From contig QHXA01000427.1 in the NCBI GenBank assembly GCA_003222755.1, forward strand, positions 4,209 to 9,540: 5,332 nucleotides of DNA, written 5' to 3'. This DNA comes from Acidobacteriota bacterium. Its GTDB lineage: Bacteria; Acidobacteriota; Terriglobia; 20CM-2-55-15. The notes beneath the pieces were generated by a model. The model searched no databases. It saw only the letters and a list, made by a program, of their open reading frames with translations, and had not been told where the DNA came from. Positions 1 through 4,510 of the stretch are shown piece after piece; the first letter of the stretch is position 1, and every line of letters begins with the position of its first letter. A program made the position numbers and the translations under genes.

Positions 1-410
1 GCGGCGACGGGCGACGATGTTGCAGTCGCAGTTCCGGAAACGGCGTAGTCAATTGACGGCCAGACAGCAGCTCCATCAAACGCGGCGGCCACGCGCCGGC
101 GAAAGACGAGCTCGTAATTCTTTAGCAACATCTGCAGGACAGCAGCACTGTGCAGCGACGCGTTTTCTCCAGCCTGGTCGGACTGAGGTGGTACGCCGCT
201 CAGAGCCTGTAGCTTTTCGACGAGCGCGGCGGCATCGGTAATAATTTCGATTTCGTAGGACGCGCTTTGCCGGAATGCAACCGACACGCGCGTCGTGCCA
301 ATCTCGTGTGCGTCGAGCATGGCGCCCGGCAGGAAAACAGTCGCCGCTAAACACGAAATTACAAGACGTGCGCTCCAATTATGCAGACGAGACGGCACCG
401 GGAATCTCAT
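1..410 (-). CDS. HupE/UreJ-family membrane protein, N-terminal part (cut by window edge)
   Basis: Reading leftwards from the ATG at 410-408, the frame stays open for 136 codons and runs off the left edge, so only the exported N-terminal portion is seen. Residues 1-34 look like a signal peptide: a basic start, then the hydrophobic run LVISCLAATVFLPGA. The mature part begins DAHEIGTTRVSVAF, followed by SYEIEIITDAAALVEKL, which matches my recollection of the HupE/UreJ_2 family. In that family a periplasmic domain of about 150-180 residues precedes a multi-helix membrane domain resembling nickel-permease-like HupE/UreJ. The ATG overlaps the stop of the DUF4198 gene as ATGA, and a GGGAG lies 10 bases upstream (425-421), so translational coupling is likely. 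A Cys/Arg-rich frame antiparallel or offset to it is a shadow. The membrane part is not visible, so transport is inferred from the family, not seen. Confidence 0.78.
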   Translation of the reverse strand, partial: MRFPVPSRLHNWSARLVISCLAATVFLPGAMLDAHEIGTTRVSVAFRQSASYEIEIITDAAALVEKLQALSGVPPQSDQAGENASLHSAAVLQMLLKNYELVFRRRVAAAFDGAAVWPSIDYAVSGTATATSSPVA

Positions 411-1255
411 CTTGCCGCTGCTCCCGTTGCAGGGCTTTTCAGCTCGAACGTCAGCGACGCCCAGAAGCTCGCCCAATCCGCGTTGGTACCGGCAGCTGCG
501 GGAATCATGTGCACGGCCTTGATCAGCCACATGCCGCTTTCCGGCAACCTGAACGTCACGCGTCCGTTCTTGTCAGTGCGAGCCGTCAACTTCGCTGCTG
601 GATTCATGCGGTTCATCGCCACCACCAGCGCACCAGGGAGCGGACGCGCTTCATAGGTCAAACTGACCGGAAGTTCCTCACCAGCACGTAGTGTGTACGG
701 GTTTTTCAGCGTGACGAGCTCGAGCGGGAACCCAAGAGCCCGATCGGCCTCAGCCTCGGTTGGTATTCCCGAAGACACCAGGCTTTTCGCGCATCTCGAA
801 AAGACCTCGCGCGCGTCGTTGCCGGTTTGATTCTGGCGGGCTCTCAAATCGCTGATCGCTTCCAGGCCTTCCTCTTTGAGGTACTGATTGAACTTGGCAG
901 CGGGCAGAACGATCGGACTTGGGTTACTTCTGTAGCCGATGATGAGCAGACCCGGCGCGGCCACGCGCACGAGACCGGCTGGATCGACGCCGTCACGTCC
1001 GACCACGGGTTTGGGTCCGCTTGAATCGACGCTAATGAACTGATTGATGAGCGCCGGATCACGCGGGATTGGATCTCCGAGAAGGTCTTGCCCGACGCGC
1101 AACCGCAGGCCGATGATTTTTCCTGCATCCGGAAGAAAGGCGGTGGGTTCAATCCACATGTCATGGGCAGCCAGCGACGCGCTGCTCAGGATCAGTGTCG
1201 CGAAAAACCGGCCACAGCGTCCCAGCATCGATGATTGCGAATGAAGGCTGATCAT
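407..1255 (-). CDS. DUF4198 domain secreted protein
   Basis: The product is 282 residues. The start at 1255 is chosen because AAGGAG sits 8 bases upstream. A longer frame could begin 17 codons earlier at 1306, but that start would lie inside a perfect hairpin and has no ribosome site. Residues 1-30 form a signal peptide (FFATLILSSASLAA), followed at once by the family hallmark AHDMWIEP (30-37). Other typical parts are ALGFPLELVTLKNPYTLRAG (about 173-192), an Ig-like stretch with a PLPGALV turn (206-211), TDKNGRVTFRLPESGMWLIK (227-246) and the tryptophan-rich end ADWASFWASLTFEL (259-272). DUF4198 proteins are periplasmic; some relatives are annotated as periplasmic components of cobalt/nickel uptake systems, but the biochemical role is unknown. 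It is the middle gene of the minus-strand run, 63 bases after DUF4331, and its stop overlaps the next start. The family call is firm; a metal role is inference. Confidence 0.87.
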   Translation of the reverse strand: MISLHSQSSMLGRCGRFFATLILSSASLAAHDMWIEPTAFLPDAGKIIGLRLRVGQDLLGDPIPRDPALINQFISVDSSGPKPVVGRDGVDPAGLVRVAAPGLLIIGYRSNPSPIVLPAAKFNQYLKEEGLEAISDLRARQNQTGNDAREVFSRCAKSLVSSGIPTEAEADRALGFPLELVTLKNPYTLRAGEELPVSLTYEARPLPGALVVAMNRMNPAAKLTARTDKNGRVTFRLPESGMWLIKAVHMIPAAAGTNADWASFWASLTFELKSPATGAAAR

Positions 1256-1263
1256 AGGTCGTT

Positions 1264-1269
1264 CTCCTT
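1264..1269 (-). promoter_or_regulatory. Ribosome binding site of the DUF4198 gene
   Basis: AAGGAG on the minus strand, 8 bases from the ATG at 1255-1253. It fixes this start in preference to the upstream ATG at 1306, which is buried in the hairpin arm. Confidence 0.8.
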
Positions 1270-1281
1270 GTATGGGAAGTA

Positions 1282-1307
1282 AATGGCCCCCGTGAGCGGG
1301 GGCCATT
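1282..1307 (-). terminator. Perfect hairpin between DUF4331 and DUF4198 (terminator or attenuator-like)
   Basis: A perfect inverted repeat with 11-base arms AATGGCCCCCG and CGGGGGCCATT around a 4-base loop. It lies 11 bases past the DUF4331 stop and ends 12 bases before the AAGGAG of the DUF4198 gene. On the minus strand only a short T-rich stretch (TTTACTT) follows, so it would be a weak intrinsic terminator. More likely it lowers read-through or protects the 3' end of the DUF4331 message, giving unequal expression along one operon. The fold is seen directly; the function is inferred. Confidence 0.65.
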
Positions 1308-1318
1308 CGAAAGAATTG

Positions 1319-2863
1319 TTACGGTCTAGCGGGATCGATCACGGTGGGAATGTTGATGCCGCCGTGCCCCTGGAGCAGACCCTGATGAGCGATCGCCAGG
1401 AAAGGGAACCTCGGATTGTAGTCTTTGTCGTTGACTTCCACACCCTTGGCCAGGCCCGCGGCCGGATCGCCCGCAGCGATCAGGCTGATCAGGACGCTGT
1501 TTACGTTCACTTGATTGCGGTTCGGTGCAGTTCCGCCACCCACGCGTCGACCGTTGGGAAACATGGAATCGATGGCCGCATCGAGCGTGAGCACGTCACC
1601 AGTGAAGCCATCCGCAATCGGGATCGGCCGGTTCAAGTTGATCGCTCTTATGATGTCCGTACGAGGCCCCTTCAGTGTGGCAACAGTGCTGTCGGGAATG
1701 CCCAAAGCCTTGTAGATGCCGAGCGCTTCGATGTCGCGGACCAACACCGGGAATAAAATGTCGGCGCCGAAGTTGGTCACATCTTTCAACGGAGTGGTGT
1801 GAAGGTAGAGCGTCTGACGTTGGGTTCCCACGAGCCCCGCGTTAAAGAGCGGCAATGCATTGCGACCGACCTGCACGAAATCGCCGGCCCCCTTGAGGCC
1901 TGTAATGATGTTGTCGGGATCGACCATCTGAATCTTTTGACGGTTGATACTTGCCCACACCCGAAGCAGACTGTCGGTTGAGTTAGGCTGAAGCGTGCCG
2001 TTGTGTGGAATGCCTTCCGGGAAGACATCGCTCATCGGGACTTCGAGGGCGATCGAGAAGATGTTGAATCCGGTGAACACATCTTCGGCCGGCGCTTCGG
2101 GGCCACGTGCTCCGCGGATTCCACCGAGGTCGCTTGCGTTTAAGTTGACCAGATCGAAGATTCCCTTCTCGTCTAATTGATACGGATCATCAAATTGACC
2201 GGCAATGATCCGGCCGCCGTTCGATAGCGGGTGGATAAACTTGTCGACGAAAGCCTGATCGAACAGACCCACTGTACGGCTTGTCTTATCTCCGGAGTCG
2301 TAACCCTGGAAAGCACCTAGACCGTAGATAAGCCTATCGGTCTGCGGACCGTGATTGTTTGGCAGGACCGGAAGACGGTCGCCAAGGACGGTTTCTCGAT
2401 TTGACCCACTGAAAACTGCTGTCGGATCCTTCGCAGCCGTGATGCGCGTCACCTTCATCGTTTCGGTGCCGCCGGTAAGCTGCCACAGTAGCTCATTCCC
2501 TCCGCCTAGAGGGTCGCTGGGACTGGGAGCGGCTTCCGGCGTAAGCGTGTTGGTGAACTCGACCCGGTACACCACCTTGTCTTCAAGGCTCGCACCCTTT
2601 GCAATATGGAACTCGTAGCGGTATCCGTTGCATGCACGCAAGCCCTGATTGCCCTGACCTGGCTCGTGGAGCGGGTTGAAGTCCATAATCAGGTAAAGCT
2701 TGTCGTGCGAAGTGTCCGACACCCATGCAAAGGTGTCGGTGTTGTCAGCGCAAGGTTCATTCAGGATTGCAAGCGCCTCGCGATGACTGGATGCCGGGAC
2801 TCGCTGCGTGAGGACCAGGGCAATCACCACCGCCAGGCCAACTGCGACTAAACGTTTGGTCAT
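1319..2863 (-). CDS. DUF4331 domain secreted protein
   Basis: The product is 514 residues, a usual length for the family. Residues 1-24 are a signal peptide (KRLVAVGLAVVIALVLTQRVPA). They are followed by the family signature SSHREALAILNEPCADNTD (25-43) with FAWV just after it, then LYLIMDFNPLHEPGQG (56-71) and NGYRYEFHIAKG (79-90). The middle carries RTVGLFDQAFVDKF (196-209) and NIFSIALEVP (267-276); the end has VNSVLISLIAAGDPAAGL (454-471). The start is secured by AGGAGG 7 bases upstream, and the stop is TAA at 1321-1319. DUF4331 proteins are exported and of unknown function; no catalytic motif can be named. The gene heads the minus-strand run ahead of DUF4198 and HupE/UreJ-type genes. A promoter should lie in the 453-base gap upstream, but no convincing sigma-70 pair was found there. 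Confidence 0.9.
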   Translation of the reverse strand: MTKRLVAVGLAVVIALVLTQRVPASSHREALAILNEPCADNTDTFAWVSDTSHDKLYLIMDFNPLHEPGQGNQGLRACNGYRYEFHIAKGASLEDKVVYRVEFTNTLTPEAAPSPSDPLGGGNELLWQLTGGTETMKVTRITAAKDPTAVFSGSNRETVLGDRLPVLPNNHGPQTDRLIYGLGAFQGYDSGDKTSRTVGLFDQAFVDKFIHPLSNGGRIIAGQFDDPYQLDEKGIFDLVNLNASDLGGIRGARGPEAPAEDVFTGFNIFSIALEVPMSDVFPEGIPHNGTLQPNSTDSLLRVWASINRQKIQMVDPDNIITGLKGAGDFVQVGRNALPLFNAGLVGTQRQTLYLHTTPLKDVTNFGADILFPVLVRDIEALGIYKALGIPDSTVATLKGPRTDIIRAINLNRPIPIADGFTGDVLTLDAAIDSMFPNGRRVGGGTAPNRNQVNVNSVLISLIAAGDPAAGLAKGVEVNDKDYNPRFPFLAIAHQGLLQGHGGINIPTVIDPARP

Positions 2864-2870
2864 ATTTTCT

Positions 2871-2876
2871 CCTCCT
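2871..2876 (-). promoter_or_regulatory. Ribosome binding site of the DUF4331 gene
   Basis: AGGAGG on the minus strand, 7 bases before the ATG at 2863-2861. It is a full-strength Shine-Dalgarno and consistent with an abundantly made first gene of the run. Confidence 0.85.
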
Positions 2877-3044
2877 TTGGATCAACACTGCTCTTGCGAA
2901 CTCGAAAGCGGGCGAACATCAGAAAAGCGTGAAGCGGCGTTTCGTATTCGTTTCAACAGCGACTACGTGGCGGGTCGCAAAAACGGATGGATTAAAATGG
3001 GTGCGCGAAGATTGCGAACTGCTGATTCACGTGGGAGGTCCCGA

Positions 3045-3164
3045 ATGAAACTCGACATCGTAACGTTGGAAGTCGTCCGGAATGTGCTTCCGGCTATCGC
3101 GAATGAGAAGGTCTGGCGTCGGATTCGCGACAACATCCGTTTCCTGACCGGGATCTATAACTGA
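3045..3164 (+). pseudogene. Possible relic of a hydantoinase B/oxoprolinase-type gene (5' end only)
   Basis: A 39-codon frame starts at an ATG preceded by GGAGGT (3034-3039, 5-base spacer), a very good ribosome site. Residues 3-21 read LDIVTLEVVRNVLPAIANE, which resembles the N-terminus of hydantoinase B/N-methylhydantoinase-type subunits (pattern D-x-[IV]-T-L-E-V-[IV]-R-N-x-L-x-A-I-A-x-E). After that the similarity stops: the last 18 residues (KVWRRIRDNIRFLTGIYN) do not fit the expected continuation, and the family's usual length is above 500 residues. The ATG overlaps the TGA of another frame, open from about 2860 to 3048, as ATGA, as would be found inside an operon. The reading is a truncated gene left by a deletion; an unrelated 39-residue small protein is the alternative. 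The similarity is from memory, so confidence is moderate. Confidence 0.45.
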
Positions 3165-3316
3165 TGCGGCTGTCGGCTGATCGCGCGCGTCCAGCCGAAT
3201 CCTCAACCGAAAATCGCTAATCTACGCTTTCGCAACGATGCGAGTGATTTATAGGAGCAGTGTTCAAAAATAATCGACATGAACAGTCCGCGTGGTCTGA
3301 CCTACGAATTGCTAAT

Positions 3317-4153
3317 TTACGGGGCAGGCGACCCAGGATTTTGCTTCTGCCGCTCCCATTCTTTCAGAAATGTCGCCTCGCGTTCTGCAACGTATGCCTT
3401 ATAGCCATCGGGATCGATAAACGGATTCGGCCCGCCGCTCTTCATCTTCTCGTGTTTTGCTTTCAATCCGAAGTAGGCGCCGTGCGCGCCCAAAAACAAA
3501 TCCACGGGTAGGCTCTTCAGGACCTTGAACGTCTTCGCATAGTCGTCGGCGATCTGCGGATAGTCTTTGTTGCCGACGAGAATAAAACCGCGATTCACAT
3601 TCGGGCTGCCGATGATTACGGCATTCAGGTTTCGTCCGCCTTCGCGGACCTGCATAGTCCATGTGGTGCAGCCTTTTGTGTGACCGGGCGTTTTATGTGC
3701 CGTCAGCTTCGAGCCGCCGAGTTCCACGATGTCTCCATCATGCAGCACGCGATCGACCTTGGCGCCAGGACGTCCCTGCCGCGTACTCTCCGTTTCGGGG
3801 ACATCGGCGTCCATGATCATCAACTGCGCACCAGTGTCTTTCTTGATCAGACCCACGGCGGCATCATGATCGCCGTGCGCATGGCTGGCCAGAATAATCT
3901 TCGTATCACCATATTTGAAGCCGAGCTGCTCGATGCTCTTTTTAATGAGCGGCACATCCTCGGGGAAATCCGAATTGATCAGAATGTTTCCCTGCGGCGT
4001 ATTGATCAAATAAACAGCGAGATCGGCTGTTCCAACCCAATAGAGATTTCCTCCGATTTTGAACGCCGGAAACTCTCGATGCCAGTCCGGATTCTGCTGC
4101 GCCACAAGCGGCGCCGTGAATACGAGGAGCAGGAACAAACTACGCTTAATCAT
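3317..4153 (-). CDS. Subclass B3-type metallo-beta-lactamase, secreted
   Basis: The product is 278 residues from the ATG at 4153, chosen because AAGGGGTGA lies just before it. An ATG five codons upstream (4168) lacks a site and would sit almost on the predicted transcript start. Residues 1-18 are a signal peptide (MIKRSLFLLLVFTAPLVA), placing the enzyme in the periplasm or outside. All zinc ligands of a dizinc B3 enzyme are visible: HAHGDH (H91, H93, D95, H96), H158 in TPGHTKGCTTW and H224 in FLGAHGAYFGL. Serine 183 (IIGSPNVN) sits where B1 enzymes have the zinc-binding cysteine. B3 enzymes hydrolyse the beta-lactam ring, including carbapenems, but some fold members in environmental bacteria have other substrates, so the activity is inferred. 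The gene is divergent from the TonB receptor; no regulator gene or mobile element is adjacent, which suggests a resident chromosomal gene. Confidence 0.85.
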   Translation of the reverse strand: MIKRSLFLLLVFTAPLVAQQNPDWHREFPAFKIGGNLYWVGTADLAVYLINTPQGNILINSDFPEDVPLIKKSIEQLGFKYGDTKIILASHAHGDHDAAVGLIKKDTGAQLMIMDADVPETESTRQGRPGAKVDRVLHDGDIVELGGSKLTAHKTPGHTKGCTTWTMQVREGGRNLNAVIIGSPNVNRGFILVGNKDYPQIADDYAKTFKVLKSLPVDLFLGAHGAYFGLKAKHEKMKSGGPNPFIDPDGYKAYVAEREATFLKEWERQKQNPGSPAP

Positions 4154-4155
4154 GT

Positions 4156-4165
4156 TCACCCCTTT
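4156..4165 (-). promoter_or_regulatory. Ribosome binding site of the B3 metallo-beta-lactamase gene
   Basis: AAAGGGGTGA on the minus strand directly before the ATG at 4153-4151 (5 bases between GGGG and ATG). It is one mismatch from the ideal AAGGAGGTGA and decides in favour of this start over the ATG at 4168, which would itself overlap this site. Confidence 0.65.
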
Positions 4166-4176
4166 CATAGCGTGCG

Positions 4177-4205
4177 ATTATCCATCAGTTACTTGTGCGT
4201 GAAAA
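4177..4205 (-). promoter_or_regulatory. Candidate sigma-70 promoter of the B3 metallo-beta-lactamase gene
   Basis: On the minus strand TTTTCA (4205-4200, 4 of 6 to consensus) is followed after 17 bases by GATAAT (4182-4177, 5 of 6). Transcription would start near 4170, leaving a leader of about 17 bases before the ATG at 4153. Two direct GTAACCGG copies lie just upstream of the -35. Confidence 0.5.
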
Positions 4206-4214
4206 GCACATCAC

Positions 4215-4242
4215 GTAACCGGCATCGGAAAGAGGTAACCGG
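4215..4242. repeat. Two direct copies of GTAACCGG, 20 bases apart
   Basis: Identical 8-base copies lie at 4215-4222 and 4235-4242. The start-to-start distance of 20 bases is about two helical turns, so a bound dimer would contact one DNA face. They lie about 45-72 bases upstream of the predicted start of the beta-lactamase-type transcript, a usual place for an activator. The second copy also overlaps the receptor relic, so the repeat may be accidental. Confidence 0.35.
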
Positions 4243-4362
4243 CCGGCGGATCCGAATCCGATCCTTTTCTCTGGCACTGGGCCTAACGCATCGGCCGGAG
4301 TCATCACCGAGGCGGCGAACCGCGAGCGTCAGATTCAGTTCGCGCTGAAGCTCCTGTTCTGA
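4219..4362 (+). pseudogene. 3' relic of an older TonB-dependent receptor gene
   Basis: In this plus-strand frame, open only from after a TAA at 4216, the translation ends with NASAGVITEAANRERQIQF (4285-4341) followed by ALKLLF and TGA (4360-4362). The ending VIT...RQIQFALKLLF-stop is the typical last segment of the large carboxypeptidase-regulatory-type TonB-dependent receptors of Acidobacteriota, whose final phenylalanine is needed for outer-membrane barrel assembly. The part before it (RPADPNPILFSGTGPN) may be a diverged continuation. No start codon or ribosome site fits, and the preceding 850 or so bases are occupied by the opposite-strand beta-lactamase-type gene, so nearly the whole receptor body is gone. 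A deletion, or an insertion of the flanking segment, is the likely cause. The next receptor gene begins 148 bases downstream, so two tandem receptor genes probably once stood here. Confidence 0.6.
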
Positions 4363-4371
4363 AGCCGTACT

Positions 4372-4392
4372 AGCCGGCAGCACTGTCCGGCT
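4372..4392 (+). other. Short inverted repeat after the receptor relic
   Basis: AGCCGG at 4372-4377 pairs with CCGGCT at 4387-4392 around 9 bases. It begins 9 bases past the relic stop, where a terminator of the old gene would sit, but no T run follows. It could equally be an operator upstream of the receptor promoter, or chance. Confidence 0.25.
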
Positions 4393-4429
4393 GGTATGAA
4401 AGAAAACGGGCGTCAGGTGCTTGGTGCGC

Positions 4430-4447
4430 CTTGACACCCTTGACACC
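4430..4447 (+). repeat. Tandem 9-base repeat CTTGACACC x2 over the receptor -35
   Basis: Two exact tandem copies (4430-4438 and 4439-4447). Each contains a perfect TTGACA; only the second is spaced correctly for the TATAGT at 4464. Confidence 0.6.
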
Positions 4448-4469
4448 AGTTTTTGGGCAGCCGTATAGT
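4440..4469 (+). promoter_or_regulatory. Sigma-70-type promoter of the TonB-dependent receptor gene
   Basis: A perfect TTGACA (4440-4445), an 18-base spacer and TATAGT (4464-4469, 5 of 6) give one of the best promoter matches in the window. The start would be near 4476, with a leader of about 35 bases that includes the AGGAGG site. A second TTGACA nine bases upstream (4431-4436) is too far from the -10 to serve directly. Confidence 0.7.
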
Positions 4470-4498
4470 GTGACCAACTTTCGTCACCCCCAACCAAC

Positions 4499-4504
4499 AG
4501 GAGG
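4499..4504 (+). promoter_or_regulatory. Ribosome binding site of the TonB-dependent receptor gene
   Basis: AGGAGG with a 6-base spacer before the ATG at 4511. It fixes the start of the partial receptor gene. Confidence 0.8.
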
Positions 4505-4510
4505 GTTCCC

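Larger units (their letters stand above)
2864..3316. other. 453-base gap with no intact gene; holds a gene relic
   Basis: This stretch separates the end of the beta-lactamase-type gene from the start of the DUF4331 gene, both on the minus strand. It must contain the DUF4331 promoter, but no good -35/-10 pair was found. A TATAAA occurs on the minus strand near 3250, with a poor -35. There is no hairpin with a T run after the beta-lactamase-type stop at 3317. The plus-strand relic at 3045-3164 is described separately. An imperfect 15-base direct repeat lies at 3212-3226 and 3307-3321 (13 of 15 bases equal). Confidence 0.6.

Noticed and set aside
76..378. 100-residue minus-strand frame, rich in Arg and Cys
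   Set aside because: It lies in another frame of the HupE/UreJ-type gene, which has a signal peptide and family-like sequence; the composition is typical of a shadow frame.
1256..1306. 17-codon N-terminal extension of the DUF4198 protein
   Set aside because: The ATG at 1306 lies in the hairpin and has no ribosome site, whereas the ATG at 1255 has AAGGAG and begins a proper signal peptide.
1283..1756. 157-residue plus-strand frame opposite DUF4331
   Set aside because: It starts within the hairpin, has no ribosome site and is antisense to a well-supported gene.
2941..2960. Possible extracytoplasmic-sigma-type promoter with GAAAC core upstream of DUF4331 on the minus strand
   Set aside because: No matching -10 at the right distance; the resemblance is too weak to annotate.
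2808..3044. Upstream part of a 118-residue plus-strand frame that ends at 3164
   Set aside because: It begins inside the opposite-strand DUF4331 gene without a ribosome site; only the part from the ATG at 3045 has start signals and recognisable sequence.
2884..3264. 10-base inverted pair AACACTGCTC (2884-2893) and GAGCAGTGTT (3255-3264) flanking the hydantoinase-like relic
   Set aside because: It is too short for insertion-element ends, has no target duplication or transposase, and a match of this length can arise by chance in a gap of this size.
3680..4348. 222-residue plus-strand frame opposite the beta-lactamase-type gene
   Set aside because: It is antisense to a gene with a complete zinc-ligand set, has no start signals and runs in a different frame from the receptor relic.
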